DNA of 64,000 nucleotides from Gammaproteobacteria bacterium (GCA_013214965.1 JABSRU010000005.1:1-64000); one strand, 5' to 3'. Numbered from the stretch's first letter, positions 1 to 9,220 are shown. Program-made: numbers and translations. Notes: generated by a model from the letters alone, not told the origin.

Positions 1-112
1 CTTGTTTTTCATCCTGAGGTAAATATTGATCAAGTAACGGGACTATTTTCAAGTCCTCAATGACGCCGGCGACAATACCATGATGATCTAACCGTTTGAT
101 TTTCAGATTCAT
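1..112 (-). CDS. IS1634-type transposase, N-terminal fragment (cut by window edge)
   Basis: The visible 37 codons read from ATG at 110-112 toward the left edge. The protein begins MNLKIKRLDHHGIVAGVIED, which matches the opening of transposases of the IS1634/IS4-like group that carry an N-terminal DUF4277 domain. These proteins cut and join DNA at insertion-sequence ends through an RNase H-fold DDE site, which would lie outside the window. Terminal inverted repeats could not be assigned in the 113-370 stretch, so the element's right end is not fixed. Whether the gene is intact cannot be judged. Confidence 0.72.
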   Translation of the reverse strand, partial: MNLKIKRLDHHGIVAGVIEDLKIVPLLDQYLPQDEKQ

Positions 113-370
113 AAACACCTAAAAATTGAAGTATTACTATATCAAATAGGTTGAAAGTCAGTGATAAATTATTGGCTAAATTAAATCAATTTTTTTGACT
201 TTTCTCTGATCAATGTCTGATATAGAGCCCTAATTATGGCTAGCAATCCCTAAAGTAGTTGTAATGTAACCCCAGTTCTTGGTCGTAATATTGCCCCAAT
301 AAAGCTAATGTTGTTTGTTATTTAATCAATGACGGTATTTACTTAGTCAATCTATCGAATTTGTTTAACC

Positions 371-742
371 TCAGTCAGAACCACAACTCCAAATCAACCA
401 AAAACTAAACCCTGAAATGCCCCCAATAGCAGACATAGTAATTAATTCACTAATCCGAACTGAATTAGGCAATACTAAAATTAGTGTAATCAAAGCCCCT
501 ATAATTACCCCAGAACCAAGCGTTGACCAACAACTAATCATATTATAACGACGGAAGATCAAGAACGCAGGTACACCAAAGAAGAATGTTGCTAGTAAAG
601 AAAACCAATAAATTATTAGTAACAAGCCAATAAATGTAATTAAATCTAGGCTTCCAAAAACAGCAGTATGTATGATTACTATAGATGTAGAGACCAACGG
701 GGCTGTTATAAAACCTAAAATCGTTGTTTTATTTTTTGTCAT
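371..742 (-). CDS. small four-helix membrane protein, unknown function
   Basis: This 123-residue protein is almost entirely hydrophobic, with about four predicted membrane segments near residues 7-27, 33-57, 72-92 and 98-118. It has a short charged N-terminus (MTKNKTT) and ends in CGSD. I do not recognise a family. A GGAG Shine-Dalgarno lies 7 nt before the ATG and overlaps the TAG stop of a remnant reading frame (752-925), so it was probably the second gene of a pair. Small membrane proteins placed directly after a secreted toxin are often its immunity proteins, but that role is only a guess here. Confidence 0.55.
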   Translation of the reverse strand: MTKNKTTILGFITAPLVSTSIVIIHTAVFGSLDLITFIGLLLIIYWFSLLATFFFGVPAFLIFRRYNMISCWSTLGSGVIIGALITLILVLPNSVRISELITMSAIGGISGFSFWLIWSCGSD

Positions 743-751
743 TAAATACTC

Positions 752-925
752 CTATCTCCGACATTCACAATCGGATATAAAACTGCTCATCTGACTACCC
801 CAAAGAGCTTTATTACCAATATAATTAAGACCATACCCTGCTATAAGAGGCGACTGCTTCCAATTAGTACCCTCTCCAACAGTATATGCAGTTCCATTGT
901 TGACATATCGAGCAACATAGCTAGT
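752..925 (-). pseudogene. C-terminal remnant of an unidentified gene upstream of the membrane protein
   Basis: Read on the minus strand, an open frame bounded by TAA (926-928) and TAG (752-754) encodes about 57 residues. It includes the segment NNGTAYTVGEGTNWKQSPLI and ends FISDCECRR. No start codon lies at its head; the only internal ATG would leave 13 residues. The stop sits inside the Shine-Dalgarno of the next gene, which is the arrangement expected of a coupled gene pair whose first member has lost its 5' part. The amino-acid content looks protein-like rather than random, but I cannot name the family. Confidence 0.35.
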
Positions 926-963
926 TTAGAGATTGGTGGTTCATAGATTTTGTTCCCAATCTA

Positions 964-1229
964 ATGAAATATTATATTCATGACTTGGTCACTAACGAAA
1001 AATTAGCTCGGAGGATATCTCGTTATCTAACAAGTGAGCTTGCCAGCGGAAAGCAGAAAAGCTACTTTCCCTTAAGGGTAGGAAAATAGTTGATGAAATT
1101 GATTCGTTGAAGATAATTTCACACATCAGTAATACAACCGGCCTATTGAAGATTAATGGTGATTTGTTAGTTAAGCGGAAAGCTAAGCTTATCGAGCAAT
1201 TAAAGAGCATATTGGCGGCAGTTACTTAA
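964..1229 (+). pseudogene. possible frameshifted small coding remnant
   Basis: An ATG at 964 opens a frame (MKYYIHDLVTNEKLARRISR...) that stops at 1087-1089. A second frame, open from 1038 to TAA at 1227-1229, continues with a lysine- and leucine-rich, helix-like sequence (GRKIVDEIDSLKIISHISNT...AKLIEQLKSILAAVT). The two overlap and together look like one small helical protein broken by a frameshift near 1040-1085. No clear Shine-Dalgarno precedes the ATG and no family is recognised. It may simply be fortuitous open frame in decaying DNA. Confidence 0.22.
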
Positions 1230-1385
1230 CTAAACAAAATAAAGGGGCGATCAGTTCTTATTGTTTAAATTGAAAAGTGAGCGATTTGTTTTCTTGTTCT
1301 AGCAAATAATATTTTTATTATTAGGAATGTCGAACTCACAAAACTGGCTGAATTCGCTAAAAATAATAACTTGCGCGTTACTCGA

Positions 1386-2854
1386 TCACTTAACTAAAAC
1401 TTTAGTTCCTGAAGCAAAAAGCTGATCGACCGTGATGACAAGTGGGTTTAACTCATTAAAGTGTTGATTCCTGGTGACCCCTTCTGTTGTTATTAGAATG
1501 ATTCTGACATTGTATTTGTTACCTGTCTGTTCGTTGAACACCGTTCTCTTATTGATTAGCTCTTTCTTGTAAGCCTCAGTAATGGTGAAAACTCCATCGT
1601 AATATTTACACTCTATTATCTCAATATTTCTACTTCGGTTATCATGACTGAGCAATAGGTCTATTTGAGCGCCTTGTTCCTGTTCATTTTGTCCTCTGTA
1701 AGCCCAGTAATAGTTTGATGTTGGTATACCGCTAATGCCGAGCGCTAATTTTATTTGTGGCACATGGGAGTGGCATAATTTTTCAAAAGCATATCCAGAC
1801 CAAACGGCATATTCTTGTGACGATGATGAATGATTCTAATCTCTTGACTTGTTGGTGCCTGTCATCCAGCGGTTGTGGAAGTATGAAAAGAAGTCTGTTG
1901 CAACGTAAGTGTTTTTCCTACTTAGATTACCGAATTTTTGGTATTCAGTAATGAAGCCGGACGCTGTGAGTTCTTCAAGTATTTTTGTGATATGCCCGTT
2001 AGATACACCTAACTTAGCAGCAAGGCTTGATTTGGTGAGCCCGCTCCAACGGGAGGTGAGTGTCGTCATGATGTTATAGTGGTGTTGGGGGTTTCTAAAT
2101 AAAGACCGATAAAGCTCAGAGTATTCATCCTTGAGTAGTGCGTGTTTTGAAAAGCATATGTCATGAATTGCTTGTTGCGGAGTCATGGATTTATCAACAG
2201 CCTTTAGGTACTTAGCAATACCGCCTAGCGCCATGTAAATATTGATAATTGCTTTATGACTATAATGATCACAACCTTGGCTATTTAAAAATCTTTTCGT
2301 GTCATAAAGATCAAACTGTTCCATCGGTAATTTTCGTATCAGCCGGCCGTGAAGCGGCCCTTTGTTTCTAATAACCTTTTTAAGCATATAAGATGCGGCA
2401 GAGCCACATACTATAAGCATGATATTTGGGCGTCGGGAACAGTAAGTATTCCAAAAAACGCCCATTTCACTTAAAAGACCAGACCTTTGCGTGTCCATCC
2501 ACGGTAGCTCTCATCTATAAATATGACGAATTTTTTATCGTTATTGAATTCATCTAGATACTCTCTCAGAATACCAAAAGCATCCAACCAGTCATCGGCC
2601 TTTCGTTTTTTGAATTTTGGATTAGCTCTCGCTATTTGAACTAAAAAACTTTTTATTTGTGCTTTTCTCGTTTGCTCAAATTTTCCTGTGAATTCAATAT
2701 ATTTAATGCTATGTAGCTGGCAAGAATGCAAGATTGTTTCAGTTTTACCGATTCGGTGACGACCGTATAGAGCTATGAATGAAGGGTCAGGGTTAAGCAT
2801 TTGCTTTTCTAAAATTTCAAGCTCTGACTCTCGTCCAATAAAGTGTGTAGTCAT
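1386..2854 (-). pseudogene. AAA-type ATPase with C-terminal DUF234 nuclease-like domain, broken
   Basis: The three pieces add up to one protein of about 490 residues. The first part (from ATG at 2854) has the archaeal-type ATPase signature: FIGRESELEILE, a Walker A loop GRHRIGKTE, and a Walker B strand FVIFIDE. A duplicated CT dinucleotide at 2508-2511 (AGAG on the coding strand) shifts the frame; removing two bases gives FIDELPWMDTQRSG, joining it to the middle part. That part carries the sensor-like LIVCGSAASYM and a winged-helix stretch. It ends at an in-frame TAG (1836-1838), after which the same frame continues to 1386 with the DUF234 features D...IIECKYY, a PD-(D/E)XK-like motif. Members (PF01637 + PF03008) are of poorly known function. 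Two independent lesions indicate a dead gene. Confidence 0.85.
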
Positions 2855-3038
2855 TCCTGCGAACCTTCCAAAGCTAATGAGTTTGCGAAATAAGTAATAA
2901 AAAATGATAGATATTTATCAATCTAAGATGCTCTGTTAAAACAATAAGGGGTGGATACGAAAAAAGTCATTGGCATTTTCTAATTTATTACTTAAATGTA
3001 GAGCGATTTTTTGTGTGATAAATAAACAGGTGATAGTG

Positions 3039-3442
3039 ATGACGCGTGCCAGACATAGTCAGATTGACTTGGGATCAATGATTTCACGCTCTATTCAAGA
3101 GCGTATAAAACAACACAATACTTATCAGTAGCAAATCAACAAACCCATTCCTGATGTATCACTCCATAACAATAGCCATCGTTGTTGCCATTTTCAAGTG
3201 TCGATAATACCAATGCTATTCCGTTGAGTTTATCTGATTATTTAGCCTTAACAGATTGGAGTGGCCGACATATTGACCCAAACAAAACCGGTTATATCGA
3301 TACTAATAAACCTAAGATACTAAAAGAGTTAGGTATTGATGAAGAAACTTGGCTCGAAGCGATAATTAACTTCAGGCGACAATATGGTAGCTTTGCTGGC
3401 AGCGACAAAATATTACGTCGTAGCGATTCATTAAGTGACTAA
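3039..3442 (+). pseudogene. REP-associated (IS200-like, Y1) transposase remnant with internal deletion
   Basis: An ATG at 3039 starts MTRARHSQIDLGSM, close to the usual opening of REP-associated tyrosine transposases of marine gammaproteobacteria, but this frame stops at 3129-3131. A second frame from about 3182 to 3442 encodes the C-terminal part typical of the same family (PLSLSDYLALTDWSGRHIDP..., then a 'KPKILKELGI' block and a GSDKILRR end). The catalytic core with the HUH histidines and the tyrosine is absent, so about 200 codons have been lost and the frames no longer match. These enzymes mobilise short palindromic REP sequences. No REP array is seen nearby. Confidence 0.7.
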
Positions 3443-3533
3443 AAAAATTGATTGAATCTAGAAAGAGGGCTGTGAAGTGGTATAGCTTAGTAAGGCGACG
3501 TTAGTCACCCATACATTGGTATGCACCGTGGCG

Positions 3534-4403
3534 CTACATCGATATTTTTCCTCTAATGTTCTTGGTATTTACACTGCCACTGCCAGCTTCATTAATGGTT
3601 AAGCTGCCAACATCTTCGACATTAATGTGACCGCTACCATCTGAAATGGTGACATGGCCTGTAATGCGGTTAATATCGATGCCACCGCTGCCATCCTGAA
3701 CACTGACATCACCAGAAATATCATTAACGAGCATATTACCACTGCCATCTTTTATCATGACATCACCGCCAATGTTTAAAGCTTTAATGTCGCCGCTGCC
3801 ATCTTTAATATCAAGCGCTTGCGCGACATGATTGACGTGGATGCTGCCACTGTCGTCTTTGATAGACACGTTACCTGCGACATCATCTATGTTGATACTA
3901 CCGCTACCATCCTTAATTTCAAGCGCGCCACCGACATGAGCTACATGAATACTACCACTGCCATCATTTATCGATACATTACCGGTTATATTATCGATAC
4001 TGATATTGCCACTACCATCATTGACGTTTAATACTAAATGGCTGGGTACGCGTACCACGAGATTTAAATAGGGCGCATTATTATGACTAAACATGCTTGT
4101 ATCAGTTTTTGCGGTAATAACGGCGGTATCACGATGTTTAGTTAAAGAAAGCTCATAGTCATTACCGTTTTCACTGCCAATCACCGCATCAACCGTGATG
4201 ATAGAAACATTATCATCGCCGATGATTTTTAAATGGCCTCGCTCTGCGATTATTTCTAAATTTTTTAACCCATTGGCTTTCTTCAAAGTTAACTGCTGTT
4301 TCGTTTCTTTTAAGTCGTTGTCTTTATAATCATGAGCACCGACGACGAGAGCGCCACTGCTGATAAATAATAGGCTGACTGCTACTAACGATAATTTATT
4401 CAT
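3534..4403 (-). CDS. exported DUF4097-type beta-repeat protein
   Basis: This 289-residue protein has a signal peptide (MNKLSLVAVSLLFISSGALVVGA, cleavage near residue 23), a linker of about 100 residues, then nine tandem 18-residue units from residue 129 to the end. Each unit follows the plan DGSG-x-I-x-[VI]-x-x-[VI]-x-G-x-[VL]-x-[IV]-x. Regular DGSG turns with alternating hydrophobic residues predict a right-handed beta-solenoid, as in DUF4097/DUF2807 'putative adhesin' proteins. Unit 4 has DDSG and unit 9 has AGSG. The gene stands alone with its own upstream region. It is probably periplasmic or surface-exposed; no enzymatic motif is visible and its function is unknown. Confidence 0.85.
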   Translation of the reverse strand: MNKLSLVAVSLLFISSGALVVGAHDYKDNDLKETKQQLTLKKANGLKNLEIIAERGHLKIIGDDNVSIITVDAVIGSENGNDYELSLTKHRDTAVITAKTDTSMFSHNNAPYLNLVVRVPSHLVLNVNDGSGNISIDNITGNVSINDGSGSIHVAHVGGALEIKDGSGSINIDDVAGNVSIKDDSGSIHVNHVAQALDIKDGSGDIKALNIGGDVMIKDGSGNMLVNDISGDVSVQDGSGGIDINRITGHVTISDGSGHINVEDVGSLTINEAGSGSVNTKNIRGKISM

Positions 4404-4785
4404 TATTCTTCTTCCATTTATTTTAATAGGTACTAGCTGTGTTTAAGCAAAAAACAGACCAACTAAATTTGTTTTTTAATTACAGTCTATTAATGAGTTT
4501 TAAAGTTTTTAATTAGTTAAATTAACCTATCAGTTGTCAGATTAACCATTGATGAAAATTAAGTAATAATCCTTATCAAACACTATATGAAATTTCAGAT
4601 TTTTTTCAAGTAAGTAATAATCAATAAAATGCCTAAGCTTTATGATGTGGCCTCTTTATCATGATGGCGTAATGCAGCAACGAGCTAATTAATTGAATAA
4701 AAATGTGAAATAAATCAATTCTGCTAAGCTTTATAGTAACTATCATCGAGTCCAAATTCACTTCAACGGCACTAGGAAACCGCCA
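4404..4785. other. AT-rich intergenic region, no gene seen
   Basis: This stretch separates two divergent genes and probably holds both promoters. It is strongly AT-rich. The 11-mer CTAAGCTTTAT occurs twice (near 4633 and 4731), flanking a run that could not be assigned to a reading frame on either strand. No convincing terminator or operator was recognised. A purine-rich AGGAAA precedes the ATG at 4786. Confidence 0.4.
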
Positions 4786-5382
4786 ATGCAAACATCCCCT
4801 GAACTGATCAACGAAAAAGTCATTAGACGTGCCACAAAACAAGTTGATAATGAAGATTTAGTCAAAAGTAGTTTTTGGATTAGCCAAATATTTATGATTA
4901 TTGCCACCGTTGCTGGCGTTTACTTAGCGGCACAAGAAGGGCTTTCTTAAGCGCTATTGTTTGATAGTATTCAGGGTAAGGAAAAGAACTATTATCTCCA
5001 GCATGCGTTGGCTGATGAAATAAGCGACAACATTACCATTCTTAATGAGTATGCAGAGTTTATCAGTGAAAATGGAGCCCCTTATGATTTAAAAGCTCAT
5101 CATCCTGGGTTAGATTATTTTGTGTGGGAAAACATGAAATTTTCATCATCGTCATTGGAGACTCCAAGTTATATATTGACGGCGGCGCGCCGTTTTAATA
5201 AACAGTCGGCGAAGTTGGTTCATCAAATCGAGTCTCGTCAATACGGTCGAAAATTTGGCGCCAATTTAATCACTGAACTAACCGAAAAAACACAAAATAA
5301 CGGATTAAAGCAATTGGTAGATAATTACACAAGACTACATCAAGAATTGGCAGAAGCAGGGGTCAACGTTAATACATTATAA
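4786..5382 (+). pseudogene. single-pass membrane protein gene split by an in-frame TAA
   Basis: The first reading frame (4786-4950, 54 aa) has a cytosolic head MQTSPELINEKVIRRATKQV and one membrane helix at about residues 33-51. It ends in TAA (4948-4950). The same frame then continues without another stop to 5382, giving about 141 further residues (FDSIQGKEKNYYLQHALADE...) that begin only with a weak TTG at 4957 and no Shine-Dalgarno. The continuous frame, helix-then-soluble layout and lack of independent initiation suggest one ~198-residue gene interrupted by a nonsense codon. Alternatives are stop readthrough or two coupled genes. The rhomboid gene follows by 10 nt and has its own AAGGA site. 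Family not recognised. Confidence 0.6.
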
Positions 5383-5392
5383 GGATTTAATT

Positions 5393-6481
5393 ATGAAAAA
5401 GTGCCCTTGCTGCGCGGTAGATGAATTGATTTCACAAGATTTTTACGGTCAAGATGTTGAAAGTTGTCTCAATTGTAATGGACTGTGGTTTGAGCGTGAA
5501 GAGCTCAACAAAGCGCTTTCGGCAGCTGACAATGATGACGATAATGTCAAATTAGAAAACCGCTACGGCGAGCATCTCGGTGGCTCGGATAAACATTGCC
5601 ATGACTGTGATAACGGCTTAGGTAAGTATCATTTAATGCCGGGGTTTGAAATAGAAATTGACGCCTGTAGCGAGTGTCACGGAGTTTGGCTTGATAACGA
5701 TGAGCTTGATAAAGTGATTCATTCACCACTTATTCGAAAGTCATTACTGGAGTTGAATAAGCCGCTGAGTAAAAAAACTTGGTTCTTTCAAATTCTTTCA
5801 CAAATGCCTGTAGAATATAATCTAGAAGTAAAATCAACGCCTTGGGTTGTATATTGTTTATTGGTGCTGAATTTTTCCATTTTTGCCAGTTATTATTCCG
5901 GGTTAATGCCCGAGTTTTATGCTTATGATAATTTTGCGTTGTTTTCAGATCGTGTCACCGCTGGGTCACAATTATGGAGCCTAGTCACTCATATGTATAT
6001 GCATGGTGGTCTTATGCATATTATCGGCAATATGTATTTTCTGTATGTGATTGGCGATAATTTGGAAGATGTTTTAGGCAAAGGAAGGTTTTTAGCCTTA
6101 TATACGGTTTGTGGTTTTTGCGCCGCAGCTGTTCAAATTATCTCTGAACCAGGATCTTCAATACCCATGGTTGGTGCAAGTGGGGCTATCGCCGGATTGT
6201 TTGGTATGTATTTGGTGTGGTTCAGGCACGCGAGTTTATCGTTAATGATTGTTGTTTATCAAAAGAAAGTGAGCCCAATGGTATTTTTTTTAGTTTGGTT
6301 AGCCATCAATTTTATCGGGGTTTGGACCTCGCAAGCTCAAGGTGGTGGTGTTGCATATTGGGCTCACATTGGCGGTTTTTTCGCTGGCTTAGCGATTGGC
6401 CTAGCGTTAAAAAAGAGTCTCTTTGCCAGCAATCCATTGCTGGCGGTGTTAAATAGCAAAGAGCTTAAAATAACTCGTTAA
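5393..6481 (+). CDS. rhomboid intramembrane serine protease with N-terminal zinc ribbons
   Basis: The 362-residue protein starts with two TFIIB-type zinc ribbons (CPCC...CLNC near residues 4-34, and CHDC...CSEC near 65-100), each followed by the usual 'GLWFEREEL / GVWLDNDEL' tail. A rhomboid domain of six membrane helices occupies roughly residues 150-345. The catalytic serine is in GASG (S263) and the partner histidine in AHIGG (H325); the HGGLMHIIGNM motif of helix 2 is present. Such enzymes cut transmembrane helices within the inner membrane. The ribbons may bind metal or protein at the cytosolic face. A good AAGGA site lies 7 nt before the ATG. The substrate is unknown; the adjacent split single-pass membrane protein is a candidate by position only. 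Confidence 0.92.
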   Translation: MKKCPCCAVDELISQDFYGQDVESCLNCNGLWFEREELNKALSAADNDDDNVKLENRYGEHLGGSDKHCHDCDNGLGKYHLMPGFEIEIDACSECHGVWLDNDELDKVIHSPLIRKSLLELNKPLSKKTWFFQILSQMPVEYNLEVKSTPWVVYCLLVLNFSIFASYYSGLMPEFYAYDNFALFSDRVTAGSQLWSLVTHMYMHGGLMHIIGNMYFLYVIGDNLEDVLGKGRFLALYTVCGFCAAAVQIISEPGSSIPMVGASGAIAGLFGMYLVWFRHASLSLMIVVYQKKVSPMVFFLVWLAINFIGVWTSQAQGGGVAYWAHIGGFFAGLAIGLALKKSLFASNPLLAVLNSKELKITR

Positions 6482-6676
6482 TTAATTTTATTTGGCTTGG
6501 CTTTTAATTCGTCGGTTGTTATCGGGGAATTTTAATATTTTAAAGATCCTATTTGTTGCGTTAATTTCGTACAGATACTTGACCTGTTATGTATTCGCAG
6601 GTCATAATAATATACGAAAATAAAGTGATTTTATTTATAAAAAAATAATACACAACAAGATTTTAAGGAAGAAATC

Positions 6677-7258
6677 ATGAACCGTTATAACGTAATGGAT
6701 GAAGCTGAGTTTGAACAAAGCTTTCCTGAGATTTACAATCAAGTATGCACAGAATTAGGCATTGGTTTTGTACCTGATATCTTTCGATGTGTTGTCAATG
6801 CAAGCCCAGAGCTAGCATTATCGTCATGGAACATGGTGCGAATTAATCTCTGCTCAGGTCTACTACCTCGAATTACTAAAGAGTTAATCTTTTCTTTTGT
6901 TGCCAGAAAAAAGAATTGCGAGTATTGCGATATGGCTCATCATGCATTAGCAATACAACATGGATGCTCAATGGATAATATTGATGGAATGCTTAATGAT
7001 ATTCATTCTATAAATAACCCAGCTCTTAAAGCCGTTTTAGAATTTACTAATGCCGCAGTTGATAATGATTTTTCTAAAATCGCTGATTTAGATCGTGATC
7101 TTGGTTTCTTAGGGTTTGGCCAAGATGAAATTGCTGAATTAGTGGGAATGGTTTCATGTGCATTATATATGGTTAACATTGCTGACAGTTTACAGGTGTC
7201 GACAGATCAACGATTTAAAGATGTTGTAAACACTAAAACGCCATTAAAGATAGCATGA
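6677..7258 (+). CDS. AhpD / carboxymuconolactone decarboxylase-like protein
   Basis: This 193-residue all-helical protein has the AhpD peroxidase signature C-x-x-C-x-x-x-H (C81, C84, H88 in KKNCEYCDMAHHALA). Family members are thiol peroxidases or related redox proteins of the cytoplasm, usually acting as oligomers. A clear AAGGAAG Shine-Dalgarno precedes the ATG. The stop codon overlaps the start of the following GGDEF-EAL-like gene (ATGA, 7255-7258), so the two are translated together. That suggests a redox or peroxide sensing role linked to a regulatory protein rather than a generic detoxification enzyme, but this is inference. Strong -10-like AT-rich DNA lies upstream (6580-6640). Confidence 0.82.
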   Translation: MNRYNVMDEAEFEQSFPEIYNQVCTELGIGFVPDIFRCVVNASPELALSSWNMVRINLCSGLLPRITKELIFSFVARKKNCEYCDMAHHALAIQHGCSMDNIDGMLNDIHSINNPALKAVLEFTNAAVDNDFSKIADLDRDLGFLGFGQDEIAELVGMVSCALYMVNIADSLQVSTDQRFKDVVNTKTPLKIA

Positions 7259-9174
7259 TTCGTACTGTTTATAATAACCCTGATAAAAAATTAAGCGCCG
7301 ATATAATATCGCAATCAAATGCTAAAATAGTGGAGGCAGCGTTGCGTACGGCAAGCTTAGTTGATGTCAGTAAGGTCATCGAATCGGATTATCAACTTTC
7401 TAATGATTTACGGAGCCTCTACAAAACAACTCGGTTCTCTATTGATATTAACACCTGTGTTTTAATCAGGTTGGTTAATGGTCTATGGTGGGAATCGTGT
7501 GTTGTTATTAGAAACAATCGGCTTCGTGATAATATTAAGTGGCAAAAAGTTGATAAAACAATTTCAAATGTTATTGATTCGTTATTTGAAACAAAACAGG
7601 GCCTTAATAAAGAGTTGGCCGCCAGTGATCTCACGGCAGGAAGTACTGAATTAAGTGATATATTATCTCATGGTGATATTATATTTCAGCGCTTTAATAC
7701 GGTGCATGGTGGCGCAGTATTTAAACCCAGAGGGAAAAATAAATACTCCCAGTATGACGAAGATTTTCTAGTTCATTTCACCTCTCTAATTTCCTTTTGT
7801 GTTAACAAAGAACTTTCTAGTAACTATCTCAGTAATATATATCTAAATATTAAAGGGATTGCCGATAAAATTGGTCAGGGTGCAACCAATGAGCAGGCGA
7901 TAAGGAAAATGTTTTTTAATTATGAATTGGGTGTAAATACTAAGCTTGGTTTTCTTCGGATGCTAAAGTCATTTACCGAAACGTCCCATAAAACTGCGTT
8001 TGTAGTTGTGCTAAAAATAGATCAAGCAAACGGTGCTGTTTGCTTACTGAATGAATTTACTCATCGTCAATTTATAAAAGAATCCATTTCACGTATGGCC
8101 TCGGTAGAGGAATTGAGAAAAAATGCGACACTGTCTTATACTGATAAAAATGAATTTTCATTTATTTTAGTTCGCTCACAGGAGAGCGACGTTGTTGGTA
8201 TTTTAAATGAGTTAATTAATCGGTTTAATAAAAAATTAACCGTTGATAATTTTAATATCAAGTTCGAATTACAAGCTGGATATATAACAACCGCTGACGA
8301 GAATAATGATTCACAAACTCTTTTTAATAAGGCTAGCATCGCCTGTTGCCAAGCAAAAAAAAGTCATATACAAAAAATAATTGGATATCACGAACAAATT
8401 ATTCAGAGCTTGCAGTTAAATTTCGCAATAGCCAAAGGGCTACCTAAAGCTATATTGAATAACGAACTTGAACTCTGTTATCAACCGATAATAGATTTAG
8501 CAAACATGACTAAAAAACCTGAAAAATTTGAATCATTTATTCGTTGGAAACATCCTGAATATGGAATCGTTTATGATGATAAAATCATTGAGCTTGCTAA
8601 TCTCAGCCAGGAAATCATTCCGCTGGGCTATTGGGTTATCGAGAGTGTTTGTCGAGAGTTGTCATATATTAATATTGATGATGATATCAGTATTAGTATT
8701 AATTTATCGAGGGGGCAGTTGAGCGACCCTAAGCTTGTGTCGACAATTATAGAAATTGCTAAAAGATATAATGTAGCGCATCCAAGGATCATGTTCGAAC
8801 TGTCTGAACAATCAATAATGTTTGATATTAACTTATCGAAAGAAATTATTAGTACGCTCAAAAGTCATCATTTTAAAGTCGCTATCGATGATTTTGGTCT
8901 TGGTCAAATGTCCTTTAATTATTTGTTAGATGTTGACGTATTAAAGATGAGCAAAAATTTTATGAATAATGCTATTAAAAATAAAAAAACAGTAATTATT
9001 GGTGCATCAATCGTTAAACTTGCAAAAGATTTGAGCTTTAAAGTGGTTTGCCTGGGTATTGATAATAAGCAACAGCTTGAGATGGCTGAACGTTGGGGGA
9101 CGGATCTTGTGCAGGGTGACTTTATTGGTGAGGCTAAGTATTGGAGTCACTTGTTTACTAAGTTAGCGCTTTAA
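7255..9174 (+). CDS. degenerate GGDEF-EAL protein coupled to the AhpD-like gene
   Basis: The protein has 639 residues and no obvious membrane segment. Residues ~1-200 are unassigned and may form a GAF-like sensor. Residues ~210-390 form a degenerate GGDEF domain with the signature changed to DKNEF (~296-300), so cyclase activity is not expected. Residues ~395-635 form an EAL domain: the EAL motif reads ESF (~426), NLS, ELSE and IDDFG are kept, but the AEGVE segment reads CLGID, removing a metal/catalytic glutamate. It is therefore likely a c-di-GMP binding or protein-interaction module instead of an active phosphodiesterase. The 4-nt overlap with the upstream gene implies translational coupling. 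A bidirectional terminator follows. Confidence 0.85.
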   Translation: MIRTVYNNPDKKLSADIISQSNAKIVEAALRTASLVDVSKVIESDYQLSNDLRSLYKTTRFSIDINTCVLIRLVNGLWWESCVVIRNNRLRDNIKWQKVDKTISNVIDSLFETKQGLNKELAASDLTAGSTELSDILSHGDIIFQRFNTVHGGAVFKPRGKNKYSQYDEDFLVHFTSLISFCVNKELSSNYLSNIYLNIKGIADKIGQGATNEQAIRKMFFNYELGVNTKLGFLRMLKSFTETSHKTAFVVVLKIDQANGAVCLLNEFTHRQFIKESISRMASVEELRKNATLSYTDKNEFSFILVRSQESDVVGILNELINRFNKKLTVDNFNIKFELQAGYITTADENNDSQTLFNKASIACCQAKKSHIQKIIGYHEQIIQSLQLNFAIAKGLPKAILNNELELCYQPIIDLANMTKKPEKFESFIRWKHPEYGIVYDDKIIELANLSQEIIPLGYWVIESVCRELSYINIDDDISISINLSRGQLSDPKLVSTIIEIAKRYNVAHPRIMFELSEQSIMFDINLSKEIISTLKSHHFKVAIDDFGLGQMSFNYLLDVDVLKMSKNFMNNAIKNKKTVIIGASIVKLAKDLSFKVVCLGIDNKQQLEMAERWGTDLVQGDFIGEAKYWSHLFTKLAL

Positions 9175-9220
9175 TTTAATTGTATCAATGTGGCTATTAT
9201 CTAGGTTTTATTAAACAAAA

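Noticed and set aside
1757-1951. Plus-strand open frame inside the AAA ATPase pseudogene
   Set aside because: It is antisense to the decayed ATPase frame and lacks a ribosome site and any family resemblance.
3534-4030. Regular 54-bp repeats that could pass for a CRISPR-like or satellite array
   Set aside because: They are in-frame codons of one exported beta-repeat protein, the spacing is constant without unique spacers, and the copies differ.
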